Shown: positions 25,302 through 35,323 of the stretch, in pieces
How positions within the stretch are numbered: position 1 is the stretch's first letter
Layout of the letters: each line of letters opens with the position of its first letter
Assembly (NCBI RefSeq): GCF_030122845.1
Contig: NZ_CP126084.1
Coordinates: 3,038,001-3,102,000 of the forward strand
Direction of reading: 5' to 3'
Length of the DNA: 64,000 nucleotides
Source: Paenibacillus woosongensis
GTDB taxonomy: Bacteria > Bacillota > Bacilli > Paenibacillales > Paenibacillaceae
Program-made: the position numbers and the translations under genes
The notes under the pieces: generated by a model
Told to the model about the DNA's origin: nothing
Database searches by the model: none
What the model saw: only the letters and a program-made list of their open reading frames with translations

Positions 25302-25715
25302 CTATTTTGTCCCTGAAATTTTGCCCATTAAATAAACAAGCAGCTGCTGATTATGCGTAGAAATGCGGCTGAGCACACCGTCCAAATAGGCGTGACGGAT
25401 CGAGATTCCCCGGTCGGCCTCCGCCTTGCCTTTTTCCGTAATCGATATCCAGACGATCCGCCGGTCTTCCTCGTCCCGGTCGCGGCGAATCAGCTCCGCC
25501 TTCTCCATCCGGTCCAGAAGCATCGTTACCGCCGCCGGGGTCGTTGCTAGAAACGGAATCAGATCCGACGGCTTCAACTGCCCATTCTGCTCCAGTACTT
25601 CAAGCACCGACAGCTGCGATGTGGTTAAGGTTGGCGCAAGCTCCTCTTCCAAATGATTCTGATAGTCCTTTACGATTTTGCTAAGTAACTTTCCGAATTC
25701 TTCCGTATGCATCAT
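25302..25715 (-). CDS. MarR-family transcriptional regulator
   Basis: 137 residues; ATGATG start behind GGGGGG, so initiation may be at 25715 or 25712. The winged helix is clear: LTTSQLSVLEVLEQNGQLKPSDLIPFLATTPAAVTMLLDRMEKAELIRR (recognition helix around residues 55-75) and the wing RDRDEEDRRIVWISITEKGK, the DxRxxxxxLT motif. A dimeric DNA-binding protein that usually responds to phenolic compounds or oxidants and represses a neighbour or itself. No obvious target is adjacent. Confidence 0.9.
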   Translation of the reverse strand: MMHTEEFGKLLSKIVKDYQNHLEEELAPTLTTSQLSVLEVLEQNGQLKPSDLIPFLATTPAAVTMLLDRMEKAELIRRDRDEEDRRIVWISITEKGKAEADRGISIRHAYLDGVLSRISTHNQQLLVYLMGKISGTK

Positions 25716-25923
25716 ATCCCCCCTATCTCTGTCTGACTCAATAATTTATGAATAATGATTCGTTGGTTTTGTCCTATGTAAAGATGATGAGTGCGACGAT
25801 AGTAGCCATGATATACATTACAATACACGTTTTTCTTAACGCCTTTAATTAAATTCGCCGTCCTTCGCTCAAAATCCTCCTTATTCCAAAAAAATCCATC
25901 CGTTTAAGTTGTTGCAAAAAAAA

Positions 25924-25943
25924 CCAGCCGACTGCTCGGCTGG
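25924..25943 (-). terminator. Intrinsic terminator of ilvE
   Basis: CCAGCCGA-GCAG-TCGGCTGG on the minus strand followed directly by eight T residues. Confidence 0.9.
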
Positions 25944-25975
25944 CTCAAAATTTCTAACGGAATTACAGCTATGGA

Positions 25976-27043
25976 TTATTTGATCGGATATCTCCAGCCA
26001 AACGGATCATCAAGCTGCCCGCGCTGAATACCTGTGATCGTGTCATACAGCTTCTTAGAAATCTCGCCGGTCTTGCCGTCAGCTATGCTGAGCTCCAACT
26101 CTCCCCATTTCATGCTGCCGATTGGCGAAATGACGGCAGCCGTTCCCGTTCCAAAGGCTTCTTCGAGCTGTCCCTGCTTATGCGCTTCAACCAGTTCCTC
26201 CATCGCGACTTTGCGTTCGCTCACAGGAACTCCCCACGATTTCAGCAGCGCGATGACGGAATCTCGCGTTACCCCGGCCAGGATGCTTCCTGACAACTCC
26301 GGCGTAATTACCTCCCCATTCACCTTGAAGAAGACATTCATGCTGCCAACTTCCTCCACATACTTGCTCTCTACCCCATCCAGCCAGAGCACCTGCGAGT
26401 AACCCGACTTTTTGGCATCCTCCTGGGCTTTAATGCTGGCTGCGTAGTTGCTTGCCGTTTTAGCTGCCCCGGTACCGCCGCGGAAGGCACGAACATAACG
26501 CTGCTCCACATGAATACTGACCGGATGAATGCCCTCGGGATAATAGGAACCAACCGGTGAAAGAATGACCAGCAGCTTATACGTGTGCGAAGCCCGTACG
26601 CCGAGACATGGCTCAGTAGCAATGATAAACGGACGAATGTATAAGGCGTTCTCTTCTCCCGACGGAATCCATGAGGCATCGATTTTTATAAGCTCCGTGA
26701 TCCCCTGCAGCAGCGTGGAAGGCTCTACCAGTGGAATGCTTAACCGCTCGCAGGAGTCGTTAAGCCGCTTCAGGTTCATGTCCGGCCGGAACAGCACCAA
26801 TTCCCCGGCAGCCGCCCGATATGCTTTCATCCCTTCGAATACTTCCTGCCCGTAATGGAACACCATCGCCGAAGGATCAAGGGCAATCGGACCATAAGGC
26901 ACGATTTTCAGATCATGCCACCCCGCCTCAAGCGAATATGCCATCGTCAGCATATGGTCGCTGAAATATTGCCCAAAGCCCAGGGCCCCCGGGTCCGGCT
27001 TCTGCTTCAAATTCTGACTTAACTCAATGTGCAAGCTCTCCAT
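25976..27043 (-). CDS. ilvE: Branched-chain amino acid aminotransferase
   Basis: 355 residues from ATG 27043 with GAGAGGACG upstream. Class IV PLP fold: MVFHYGQEVFEGMKAYR near residue 60, RPDMNLKRLNDSCERLSIP, RPFIIATEP, the PLP-lysine region GGTGAAKTASNYAASI with Lys about residue 194, and GVTRDSVIALLKSWG. The group with ~355 residues is the type II BCAT. It transfers amino groups between glutamate and leucine, isoleucine or valine in the cytoplasm. Monocistronic; no T-box leader seen. An imperfect palindrome (ATGATA-N8-TATCAT) lies about 70 bp upstream. Confidence 0.94.
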   Translation of the reverse strand: MESLHIELSQNLKQKPDPGALGFGQYFSDHMLTMAYSLEAGWHDLKIVPYGPIALDPSAMVFHYGQEVFEGMKAYRAAAGELVLFRPDMNLKRLNDSCERLSIPLVEPSTLLQGITELIKIDASWIPSGEENALYIRPFIIATEPCLGVRASHTYKLLVILSPVGSYYPEGIHPVSIHVEQRYVRAFRGGTGAAKTASNYAASIKAQEDAKKSGYSQVLWLDGVESKYVEEVGSMNVFFKVNGEVITPELSGSILAGVTRDSVIALLKSWGVPVSERKVAMEELVEAHKQGQLEEAFGTGTAAVISPIGSMKWGELELSIADGKTGEISKKLYDTITGIQRGQLDDPFGWRYPIK

Positions 27044-27271
27044 TACTACACGTCCTCTCGATTAATAACTCTATCTTTACTATAGCGCTCATTCAATCAT
27101 TGATCAATAATATGATATCGATCATTATCATAGTTCATGTCTATAATACGCAAGCTTCACACCCGTTACATGTAAACTAAATGTCCACTGTCCTCCATGT
27201 TTGTGGGCTTTTGCACTTTTGGTTTATAATTTTTGCAAGAGCTTCGTAATTTTAATCGGGAGGACTGCCAT

Positions 27272-27958
27272 ATGTGTGGACGCTTTACTATCACAGTTCC
27301 TTATGAAGAACTATTGCTACGCTATTATATCGATGAAGATACAAACATAAACTATGAACCGTCCTATAACGCAGCTCCTATGCAATATATCCCGGCAGTG
27401 GTCAAAGGCAGTAACGGGAACCGGCTGGGGAGCCTTCGCTGGGGGTTAATCCCGTCCTGGGCTAAAGATGATAAAATCGCCAGCAAAATGATCAACGCAC
27501 GGGCGGAAACGATCACAGAAAAACCATCCTTTAATCGATTGATCGCGTCTCGCCGCTGTATTATCCCTGCTGATGGTTTTTACGAATGGCAGCAGCGGGC
27601 AAAATCAAAGCAGCCGTTTCGAATCATATTGAAGGACGAGGGGATTTTCTCTTTCGCGGGGCTTTACGATATGTGGATGGATCCAAGCGGAAACAGACTG
27701 GCGACCTGCACCATCATCACTACTACGCCGAATCGTCTAATGGCCGATATTCATAACAGAATGCCAGTTATTCTCCAAAAGGAAGATGAAGCAGAATGGC
27801 TTGACAGGGATCATGCAGATGTAACGGCACTTATGCAATTGTTGAGGCCGTATGACTCCAATGAAATGAGGGCTTATCCAGTATCGTCTGAAGTAGGCAA
27901 TGTGAGGAATAATGATGCTAAGCTGCTGGAAGAAGTAAAGCCTGCCGATCTTCTATAA
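27272..27958 (+). CDS. SRAP protein (HMCES/YedK), abasic-site DNA-protein crosslinker
   Basis: ATG 27272 is fixed by biology and by GGGAGGACT upstream: Met is followed by Cys2 (MCGRFT), the residue that crosslinks to abasic sites after Met removal. 228 residues. Other SRAP marks: YNAAPMQYIP, LRWGLIPSWAKD, INARAETI (Asn and Glu of the active site), RRCIIPADGFYEWQ and the His in DIHNRMPVIL. It shields abasic sites in single-stranded DNA, and the family is associated with the SOS response. I see no LexA box in front of this copy. Confidence 0.95.
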   Translation: MCGRFTITVPYEELLLRYYIDEDTNINYEPSYNAAPMQYIPAVVKGSNGNRLGSLRWGLIPSWAKDDKIASKMINARAETITEKPSFNRLIASRRCIIPADGFYEWQQRAKSKQPFRIILKDEGIFSFAGLYDMWMDPSGNRLATCTIITTTPNRLMADIHNRMPVILQKEDEAEWLDRDHADVTALMQLLRPYDSNEMRAYPVSSEVGNVRNNDAKLLEEVKPADLL

Positions 27959-28135
27959 GCAAGTGCGCTGTATCTCTTAGCCATGACCAACAATCCAGGC
28001 GATACAATAGCTAATACATTTGTCGCCAGTCCCAGGTGAGCTCAACCATAAGCACCCTCATGTGCTGCACCACGAAGTAAACCAGCAAGGAAGCCTCGGC
28101 GATAGTCCTTAAGGCTCGGCTCAGCAGGCATGAAA

Positions 28136-28156
28136 AAAGCACCTACAAGGTGCTTT
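28136..28156. terminator. Bidirectional terminator, SRAP / secreted protein
   Basis: AAAGCACCT-ACA-AGGTGCTTT with flanking A- and T-runs between convergent genes. Confidence 0.85.
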
Positions 28157-28170
28157 TTTTAATTTAAGTG

Positions 28171-28626
28171 TTAGACATCTTCAAAAAAACAAAAAAATCT
28201 GTACGGAGATTCAGCAGAAGCATTTTTTTCATGATCCACTACCACATATAGTGTAGCCCCTTGAGGTACATATAGATATTGAAGGGCAATTGAATTACCA
28301 TTCCCGTCCTTACTTAAATAAACTAAGTCGGATTGTCGTCCGTTGCCATAATCAATTCTATATCCTAAGCGAAATTTATTGGGATCACCCCCCTCAAATG
28401 CTACCCAAGCTTCAGCAAATTGATTTTTTCCAGTGTTGTTCGTCCATTTAAACCAGTCCTTATCACTGCTATCACTAGAAAGATAAAGACTGTAGAACTG
28501 TCCTGGAAAGTATGTTAGTGCAGTCTCTTGAGTATCTGCTACGCCAGGCATCGCACTAGCAGACGACGAGAATGTAAGTAATAGCACGGATGTAAAGAGA
28601 ACAGTCAACATCTTCTTAAATTTCAT
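28171..28626 (-). CDS. Small secreted protein of unknown function
   Basis: 151 residues from ATG 28626. A classical signal peptide (MKFKKMLTVLFTSVLLLTFSSSASAMP, cleavage after SASA). The mature part has SLYLSSDSSDKDWFKWTN, which resembles the opening of a bacterial pre-peptidase C-terminal (PPC-like) beta domain, then repeated aromatic/Gly strands and VPQGATLYVVVDHEK. No catalytic motif. AT-richer than its surroundings. Function unknown. Confidence 0.65.
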   Translation of the reverse strand: MKFKKMLTVLFTSVLLLTFSSSASAMPGVADTQETALTYFPGQFYSLYLSSDSSDKDWFKWTNNTGKNQFAEAWVAFEGGDPNKFRLGYRIDYGNGRQSDLVYLSKDGNGNSIALQYLYVPQGATLYVVVDHEKNASAESPYRFFCFFEDV

Positions 28627-28831
28627 GTTCTTCCACCCTTTACAGTATATTTGAATCGCGAGTTTCGGCTTAATTATATCGCTTGCTAACTTATAAAAGA
28701 ATCCAACAAAACTACCATATCACCTCTAAATATATATTAGTTTGTAAATAATAAACCCTTGATATATATACGATTTTTGAATAATATGATCTACTATAAT
28801 CATAGGTTATATCTATGGAAGAAGGGATAAC

Positions 28832-29710
28832 TTGGAACATCGTCTGCTAGAATACTTTATCGCCGTGAGCGAGGAACTGCATTTCACGAAAGCCGCAGAC
28901 AATCTGGGGATTTCCCAGCCGACGCTCAGCCACCAAATCCGCTTGCTGGAAGAGCAGTTAGGCACGCCGCTGTTCCACCGGTCAGGCAAGAAAATTCATT
29001 TGACCCAGGCCGGAACGGTTCTGCTGGAGCATGCCCGCCGGGTGTTTCACGAACTGGAGCAGGCGAAGCTGGTCATCGGCGAATTGACCGGGCTGCGGCG
29101 AGGCCGATTAAGAATCGGCTGCTCGGGCAATCATTTGCTGATCCAGTCCATCATTTCCTTTCACCGCCAGTTTCCCGGCATCGAGCTATCCATCGTCGAG
29201 CTGGCGACCGAAGAAACCCGCGATCGGCTGCTCACCAACAAGCTGGATCTCGGGGTCGTATTTCTGCCGCTGAAGGACGAGCAGCTTATCAGTCTTCCTC
29301 TGTATAAAGAGGAACTCGTCGTCATCGTTCCCCAAGATCATCCGTTTGCCGAATCGAGCGGTATTGAACTGCGAGAGCTGGCCCTGTCGCCTCTCGTCTT
29401 GTTTCCTCCGAAGTTTCTGGCCCGGCAAATGCTGGATGCGGCCTGTGCTGAAATTGGCATTCAGCTCAGTCCTGTCATCGAGTTGTCCACGATGGAATCC
29501 CAGTGCCAAATGGTAGCTCATCACGTAGGCTTGACCGTCGTGCCCAAATCCTACACCGCAACGCTTCGGGATCCGCGCCTTGTCAGCGTCCCCATCGCCG
29601 AACCTGCTCCCTACCGCAGTGTTGGCATCGTGTACCGCAAAGATACATACATGGATGCAGCCATTCAGGCATTTATCGAGCACTTATCCTCCAATTTGCA
29701 AACGGACTAA
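28832..29710 (+). CDS. LysR-family transcriptional regulator (CynR/CysB-like)
   Basis: 292 residues from TTG 28832 with AGAAGGGA upstream; a TATAAT-like -10 is seen about 40 bp before. N-terminal winged HTH: LLEYFIAVSEELHFTKAADNLGISQPTLSHQIRLLEEQLGTPLFHRSGKKIHLTQAG. The effector domain follows (GRLRIGCSGNHLLIQSIISFHRQFPGIELSIVE). The repeated LDLGVVFLPL and VPQDHPFA segments are typical. It activates transcription in response to a small molecule. No divergent partner gene for it is evident; the gene upstream is the secreted protein. Confidence 0.93.
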   Translation: MEHRLLEYFIAVSEELHFTKAADNLGISQPTLSHQIRLLEEQLGTPLFHRSGKKIHLTQAGTVLLEHARRVFHELEQAKLVIGELTGLRRGRLRIGCSGNHLLIQSIISFHRQFPGIELSIVELATEETRDRLLTNKLDLGVVFLPLKDEQLISLPLYKEELVVIVPQDHPFAESSGIELRELALSPLVLFPPKFLARQMLDAACAEIGIQLSPVIELSTMESQCQMVAHHVGLTVVPKSYTATLRDPRLVSVPIAEPAPYRSVGIVYRKDTYMDAAIQAFIEHLSSNLQTD

Positions 29711-29744
29711 CGAGTATTTCCTTTACCCCACATAGTCAAAAAAA

Positions 29745-29779
29745 GCTCTCCTCCATGCACAATCATCATGGAGGAGAGC
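29745..29779. terminator. Bidirectional terminator, LysR / parC
   Basis: GCTCTCCTCCATG and CATGGAGGAGAGC form a perfect 13-bp stem with a 9-nt loop, A-run on the left. Confidence 0.9.
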
Positions 29780-29799
29780 CTGTTTGGCTTGCTGTTATG

Positions 29800-32262
29800 C
29801 TAGTTGGCCTGCGCCTCTTCGCTGCGCTGCGGCACAATCAGTAAATCGATAATTTCGTCCCCTTTGCCTACAGAGGCTAGTGCCTTCCCGATCGATTTGC
29901 GATCGGCCAGCGGGGCCGCTTCCGAATTAAACCCATATGACTCGCCCTGCTTCGTCATAGCTACGATGTCCAGCGCTTCCTTGCAATGGAAGCCGCCCGC
30001 AATGCGGCTGCCGTTCGGCTTTACGCGCTTGCCTTCCTTGAACTCGAACGTCTGCACGCCGCGTCCCCCGCGGCTTTGCATCGGATAATCCAGCAGCAGG
30101 CTGCGCTTGCCGTAACCCAGGTCAGAGACGACCAGGATTTCTCCTTCTTCGCCTTCCACCCATAGCGCAGCTACCACCTCGTCACCGTCCTTCAGGCCAA
30201 TGCCTTTAACACCGGAAGCAACGCGTCCCATCGGATTGACTTCATTTTCGGCAAAGCGAATCGCCATGCCATCCTTCGTGAGCAGCAGGATTTCGGCCGT
30301 GTTCCGGCTGAGCTGCACCTGGATGATTTCATCCCCATCCGCAACCTTTGCAGCGGCGACGGCGCCGGAGCGCTTCGTCTCGTAATCCTTCAGCAGCGTG
30401 CGTTTTACCTGTCCGCGTTTCGTCACGAATACGAGGCTTGTATCCGGCTCTTCAAAGGTTTTGATCGGGATAACACTAACGATGTGGTCTTCCTTGGCCA
30501 TGGCGATGACATTGACGATCGCCGTTCCGTTATCCTTCCACTTGAACTCGGGAATTTGATGCACAGGCAGCACGAAGTATTGCCCCCGCTGCGTAAAGAT
30601 CAGCACATTTTGCAGCGTATCCACCTCGAGGATATGCTTGATGTAATCGCCGTCCTTCACACCCGAGCCGTCCAGCTCACCGCCGGAGCGGGTAAAAGAC
30701 AGCATGCTCGTGCGCTTGATATAACCTTCATTAGACAGCGTAACAAGCACATCTTCCTGAGCGACCATCACTTCGAGGTTAACCTTGATTTCCTCAACCT
30801 CGCCCTGAATTTCCGAGCGGCGGTCCACGCCGTATTTCTCCCGGATTTCCAACAGTTCTTTCTTAATAACCGCAATCAGTTTCTTGTCGCTCTCCAGAAT
30901 TCCCCGCAGCGTGGCAATTTTCTTGTTCAGCTCGTTTAATTCTTTCTCTAACGACGTAATTTCCAAATTCGTCAAGCGGTATAATTGCAACGTAAGGATC
31001 GCGTCGGCCTGCCGCTCGGTAAACCCGAACATCCATTGCAGATTGTTCTGAGCGTCCTGACGGTTCTTGGAAGCCTTGATCGCGGCAATGACCTCGTCGA
31101 GAATGTTCAGCGCTTTGACCAGGCCCTCGACAACATGGGCCCGATCCTCCGCCTTCTCCAGCTCGAACTGCGTTCTGTATGTCACGACCTCGCGCTGGTG
31201 GGCGATATAAGCTTCAAGGATCGGCTTTAAGCCGAGCTGGCGCGGCGCCTTGTTGACGATCGCCACCATGTTGAAGTTATAGGTTACCTGCAGATCGGTT
31301 TTCTTCAGCAAATACGCCAAAATCCCCTGGGCATCCGCATCCTTCCGCAGCTCCACGACGATCCGCAGCCCTTCGCGGCCGCTCTCGTCGCGAACCTCGG
31401 CGATCCCGTCCACCTTCTTCTCCAGGCGAATATTCTCCATAGCGGTAACCAGGCGGGACTTAACAACCTGGTATGGAATTTCCGTAATCACGATCTGCTG
31501 CTTCCCGCCGCGCAGTGACTCAATTTCCGTCTTCGCGCGGATATAGATGCGGCCTCGCCCGGTCTCGTAGGCATCCTTGATGCCTTCTTCACCCATGATG
31601 ATGCCGTGGGTCGGAAAGTCCGGCCCCTTCACATAGGCGCGGATCTCTTCCAGACTCATGCTTGGCTTCTCCATGACCGCAATGCAGGCATCGATGACTT
31701 CGCGCAGATTATGCGGCGGAATTTCAGTGGCAAAGCCTGCGGAAATTCCGCTGACGCCGTTGACAAGCAGATTCGGATACCGCGATGGAAGCACGACAGG
31801 CTCCATCGCGGTATTGTCGAAATTGTCCTTGAACGGAACCGTCCGCTTATCGATGTCACGCAGCAGCTCCATGGCGATCGGCGATAATCTCGCCTCGGTA
31901 TAACGCATCGCCGCTGCCGGGTCATCGTCCTGCGAGCCCCAGTTCCCATGGCCGTCGATCAGCACATGCCCCATTTTCCAAGGCTGGGCCATGCGCACCA
32001 TTCCCTCGTAAATCGAGGAGTCGCCGTGCGGGTGGTAATTCCCCATCACGTCTCCGACTGTCTTGGCGGATTTGCGATACGGCTTGTCCGGAGTGTTCCC
32101 CGAATCATACATGGCGTATAGAATCCGTCTTTGGACAGGCTTCAGGCCATCGCGCACATCGGGAATAGCGCGATCCTGAATGATATATTTGGAATACCGG
32201 CCAAACCGGTCGCCAACGACTTCCTCCAAATAGGCCGGCAAAAAGTTCTCCATTAAACTCAA
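29800..32262 (-). CDS. parC: DNA topoisomerase IV subunit A
   Basis: Start is TTG 32262, six nt after GAGGGTGA; ATG 32253 is an alternative. 820 residues. N-terminal breakage-reunion domain: [43 protein letters not shown] (quinolone-resistance region) and MRYTEARL with the catalytic Tyr121. Long coiled coil, then the C-terminal beta-pinwheel repeats (for example [33 protein letters not shown]). No GyrA box was seen, supporting ParC over GyrA. With ParE it decatenates daughter chromosomes. It follows parE by 13 nt. Confidence 0.96.
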   Translation of the reverse strand: MSLMENFLPAYLEEVVGDRFGRYSKYIIQDRAIPDVRDGLKPVQRRILYAMYDSGNTPDKPYRKSAKTVGDVMGNYHPHGDSSIYEGMVRMAQPWKMGHVLIDGHGNWGSQDDDPAAAMRYTEARLSPIAMELLRDIDKRTVPFKDNFDNTAMEPVVLPSRYPNLLVNGVSGISAGFATEIPPHNLREVIDACIAVMEKPSMSLEEIRAYVKGPDFPTHGIIMGEEGIKDAYETGRGRIYIRAKTEIESLRGGKQQIVITEIPYQVVKSRLVTAMENIRLEKKVDGIAEVRDESGREGLRIVVELRKDADAQGILAYLLKKTDLQVTYNFNMVAIVNKAPRQLGLKPILEAYIAHQREVVTYRTQFELEKAEDRAHVVEGLVKALNILDEVIAAIKASKNRQDAQNNLQWMFGFTERQADAILTLQLYRLTNLEITSLEKELNELNKKIATLRGILESDKKLIAVIKKELLEIREKYGVDRRSEIQGEVEEIKVNLEVMVAQEDVLVTLSNEGYIKRTSMLSFTRSGGELDGSGVKDGDYIKHILEVDTLQNVLIFTQRGQYFVLPVHQIPEFKWKDNGTAIVNVIAMAKEDHIVSVIPIKTFEEPDTSLVFVTKRGQVKRTLLKDYETKRSGAVAAAKVADGDEIIQVQLSRNTAEILLLTKDGMAIRFAENEVNPMGRVASGVKGIGLKDGDEVVAALWVEGEEGEILVVSDLGYGKRSLLLDYPMQSRGGRGVQTFEFKEGKRVKPNGSRIAGGFHCKEALDIVAMTKQGESYGFNSEAAPLADRKSIGKALASVGKGDEIIDLLIVPQRSEEAQAN

Positions 32263-32275
32263 ATCAAGTCACCCT

Positions 32276-34261
32276 CTATTCCTCATACTCCGTGAAATCT
32301 ACATTTTCGACGATCCAGCGCTTCCGCGGATCAACCTTATCGCCCATTAACGTGGACACGCGGCGCTCTGCCTTTGTAGCGTCCTCGATCTGCACCTGGA
32401 GCAGCGTCCGTGTCTCCGGATTCATCGTCGTTTCCCACAACTGATCGGGGTTCATTTCTCCGAGTCCTTTATAACGCTGCAGTTCGAAATTTTTGCCGAA
32501 TTCCTTTAAATAATTTTGCAGCTGCTCGTCAGTCCACGCATATCTAACCGTCTCAAGCTTGCCGGATTTGCGCGTAATTTTGTATAGCGGAGGCTGGGCA
32601 ATGTACACCCGTCCCGCATCGATCAGCGGCTTCATATAGCGGTAGAAGAAAGTCAGCAGCAGCACTTGGATGTGCGCGCCGTCCGTGTCCGCGTCCGTCA
32701 TGATGATAATCTTGGAATAATTGCTGTCCTCCAGCGCAAATTCCGTGCCGATGCCGGCGCCGATCGCCGAGATAATGTACCGGTACTCATCGTTCTTTAA
32801 GATATCCGCGAGCTTTGCCTTCTCCGGGTTCATCGGCTTCCCTTTTAGCGGCAGAATCGCCTGGGTCTTTGAATCCCGGCCCTGCTTGGCGGAGCCGCCA
32901 GCGGAGTCGCCCTCCACGATGAACAGCTCGTTGCGCGTGAAATCCTTCGATTGAGCAGGAGTAAGCTTGCCGCCGAGGTTGGAGCTCTCGCTGCGCTTCT
33001 TGCCCGTGCGCATTTCATCCCTTGCTTTGCGGGCTGCCTCGCGCGCCTTGGATGCCTGCACAGCCTTTTTGATCAGCAGCTGAGCCACCTGCGGGTTCTC
33101 TTCCAGGAACAGCGCCATATTCTCGGAGACGACAGCATCCACTGTGCTTCTAGCCGAGGCGCTGCCGAGCTGATCTTTCGTTTGTCCGACGAACTCGACC
33201 TCAGCCATCTTGACACTGATGACCGCCATCATGCCCTCGCGCAGATCCGTTCCTTCCAGGTTCTTATCCTTCTCCTTCAGGAGGCCGTTCTTACGGGCGT
33301 AATCATTCATGACCCGCGTATACGCGGTCTTGAAGCCCGTCTCATGCGTTCCTCCCCCGCGGGTCGGAATCGAGTTAACGAAGGAAGCCAGCGTCTCGGT
33401 ATACCCTGCGTTATATTGCAAAGCAACCTCAACCTCGACGTCCTCCTTCTCCGCATAGAAATGAATGACGTCGTGCAGCACTTCCTTGCCTTCGTTCAGG
33501 AACTGGACGAACTGGCTTGCTCCGCCCTCGTAATAAAACTCATCCGCCCGATCGGAGCGCTCGTCCTTCAGCGTAACCTTGAGCCCGGAATTCAGAAAGG
33601 CAATTTCCTGCAGGCGCTCGGCCAGCGTATCGTAATTCAGCCCGATTCCGTTCGGAAACACGCGAATATCCGGTTTAAAAGTCACCTTCGTGCCAGTCCG
33701 GTTCGTATTGCCGATGATTTCCAATCCGGTAACAGGCTCCCCGACATGCTCCTTTCCCTTCTTATCGACCCAGTACTCGAAGCGCTGGCGGTGGATTTTG
33801 CCGTCCCGGTAAATTTCGACCTCCAGCCACTCGGACAGCGCGTTCGTCACCGAAGCGCCGACGCCGTGCAGGCCGCCTGACTTCTTGTAGCCCGAACCGC
33901 CGAATTTGCCCCCCGCGTGCAGAATCGTGAACACGACCTGCGGCGTTGGAATTCCGGTCTTGTGAATGCTCGTGGGTATGCCCCGCCCGTTATCGAATAC
34001 GGTTACCGATCCGTCCTTGTTCAATGAAATATCGATCTTAGAGCAATACTTCGCCAAATGCTCGTCTACAGCGTTATCCACGATCTCCCATACTAAATGA
34101 TGTAATCCCGACGAGCTCGTACTGCCGATATACATACCTGGCCGTTTACGTACCGCGACAAGCCCTTCGAGCACTTGAATGTCGTCAGCGTCGTATCCTG
34201 AAGCCGCCGTACCAACAGCCGGCTGGACGGCGTCTTCAAACAAATCGATTTGATCGGCCAT
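32276..34261 (-). CDS. parE: DNA topoisomerase IV subunit B
   Basis: 661 residues from ATG 34261 behind GGGGGAG. GHKL ATPase: EIVDNAVDEH (Asn/Asp), DNGRGIPT, GGLHGVGASVTNALS, followed by the transducer domain with the QTKDQLGS lysine region and the TOPRIM segment LFIVEGDSAGGSAKQGRDSKTQAILPLKGKPMN, then MTDADTDGAHI. Length and the RTG(K)KR linker fit ParE rather than the longer GyrB forms. It supplies ATP hydrolysis for strand passage; forms the A2B2 complex with ParC. Operon parE-parC. Confidence 0.96.
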   Translation of the reverse strand: MADQIDLFEDAVQPAVGTAASGYDADDIQVLEGLVAVRKRPGMYIGSTSSSGLHHLVWEIVDNAVDEHLAKYCSKIDISLNKDGSVTVFDNGRGIPTSIHKTGIPTPQVVFTILHAGGKFGGSGYKKSGGLHGVGASVTNALSEWLEVEIYRDGKIHRQRFEYWVDKKGKEHVGEPVTGLEIIGNTNRTGTKVTFKPDIRVFPNGIGLNYDTLAERLQEIAFLNSGLKVTLKDERSDRADEFYYEGGASQFVQFLNEGKEVLHDVIHFYAEKEDVEVEVALQYNAGYTETLASFVNSIPTRGGGTHETGFKTAYTRVMNDYARKNGLLKEKDKNLEGTDLREGMMAVISVKMAEVEFVGQTKDQLGSASARSTVDAVVSENMALFLEENPQVAQLLIKKAVQASKAREAARKARDEMRTGKKRSESSNLGGKLTPAQSKDFTRNELFIVEGDSAGGSAKQGRDSKTQAILPLKGKPMNPEKAKLADILKNDEYRYIISAIGAGIGTEFALEDSNYSKIIIMTDADTDGAHIQVLLLTFFYRYMKPLIDAGRVYIAQPPLYKITRKSGKLETVRYAWTDEQLQNYLKEFGKNFELQRYKGLGEMNPDQLWETTMNPETRTLLQVQIEDATKAERRVSTLMGDKVDPRKRWIVENVDFTEYEE

Positions 34262-34341
34262 TCATGCTCCCCCTTTTATGCTTCTTTATGTAGACATTTG
34301 ACTTACAAATGCAAACAGATGTTTTGGTTTCCTTGTCCATT

Positions 34342-35322
34342 TTAATTCAATATATCCTGTTTCGTAAAGACAAGGAATGAAACAACGAGCGATCCAAGGC
34401 CCCAAACAGCCAGCACGCCCAATGAAAAACCTAGTGTCATTCCTTCGATCGGCGCGGGCGTTCCCGCCAAATATTGCGTCAGGCCCAAGTTGACCATAAA
34501 CAAATATTTTGCGCTCGTCCAGGCCGATGCCAAATTCGTCAGGATATTGCCTGCAATCAGGGCCGCCATCATAATGACGATACTTGCCGCCGTGCTTCGC
34601 ACAAGCACGGATACCATAAATGCGAGCATAGCCACAACCGAACTGACGAACCAGATCAGCCCCATTTGCATCAGTATATACTTCCACTGTGGAACAGCGT
34701 GCACTCCTGTTATATCGACATCTGCGCCCTGAAGTTTAAATCCGGTAAAGACAGGCAAATTAAATCCTTTATACCCGAAAAATAGTCCCGATATCAAATA
34801 ACATATGATAAACGTGGACACGACGATCAGCGACACGAACATGAGCAAAGTGATCAGTTTGCTCAGCAGCACCTTCCAGCGCCTGACCGGCCGGGTCAGC
34901 AGCATTTTAATCGTCCCGCTCGTACGTTCCGAAGAGACGATATCCGACCCGATGCCCATAATAAGCAGCGGGATGAACAATGTCGCCGCATTATCGAGAA
35001 ACTCCTTTGTAAAGGCGACAGCTCCAGGCTGCCGGGGATTCACGTCGTGCTCCAAATAATATTTCATCTGCTGAATGTAAATGAGACGGTATTTCTTCCA
35101 TTCCTCCGGCACGCGATCGCTGCCCAGGGAATTCTGGTTGTCCGTTATCGCCTGCTGCACTTCCCTGCGCCAATCCGTGCCGAATTTGCTCCGCTTATCC
35201 TCCGCCGCCCGCAACTGCGCATAAGAGAATATCGGGACAAGCACGAGCAGGACCAGCAGGATGACATAGAAGCGCTTCTTCTTAATCATCTTGATCGTTT
35301 CATTCTTCACCAATGCCATCAT
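34342..35322 (-). CDS. ABC-2 type transporter permease
   Basis: Start uncertain. ATG 35322 directly follows the ATPase stop (TAG at 35324-35326); in-frame GTG 35340 and TTG 35331 would overlap the ATPase end, with GGAAGG nearby. About 326 residues. Six helices with a large extracytoplasmic loop after the first (residues ~40-115), followed by ERTSGTIKMLLTRPVRRWKVLLSKLI, the ABC-2/NatB-type motif preceding helices 3-6. With the next gene it forms an exporter; the substrate is unknown (peptide, antibiotic or sodium-type efflux are all possible). Confidence 0.87.
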   Translation of the reverse strand: MMALVKNETIKMIKKKRFYVILLVLLVLVPIFSYAQLRAAEDKRSKFGTDWRREVQQAITDNQNSLGSDRVPEEWKKYRLIYIQQMKYYLEHDVNPRQPGAVAFTKEFLDNAATLFIPLLIMGIGSDIVSSERTSGTIKMLLTRPVRRWKVLLSKLITLLMFVSLIVVSTFIICYLISGLFFGYKGFNLPVFTGFKLQGADVDITGVHAVPQWKYILMQMGLIWFVSSVVAMLAFMVSVLVRSTAASIVIMMAALIAGNILTNLASAWTSAKYLFMVNLGLTQYLAGTPAPIEGMTLGFSLGVLAVWGLGSLVVSFLVFTKQDILN

Positions 35323-35323
35323 A

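Noticed and set aside
27090..27140. Fur-like or palindromic operator upstream of ilvE
   Set aside because: Contains TGATAAT and ATGATA-N8-TATCAT, but the second Fur half-site is poor and iron control of ilvE is unexpected; left as an unassigned palindrome.
27965..28131. Minus-strand frame with one stop downstream of the SRAP gene (reads GLATNVLAIVSPGLLVMAK)
   Set aside because: Short, hydrophobic by composition, no ribosome site and no family recognised; more likely chance or untranslated 3' sequence than a pseudogene.
34262..34341. Terminator between the ABC-2 permease and parE
   Set aside because: Only a weak CATTTG-TAAGT-CAAATG hairpin without a T-run; not enough to call.
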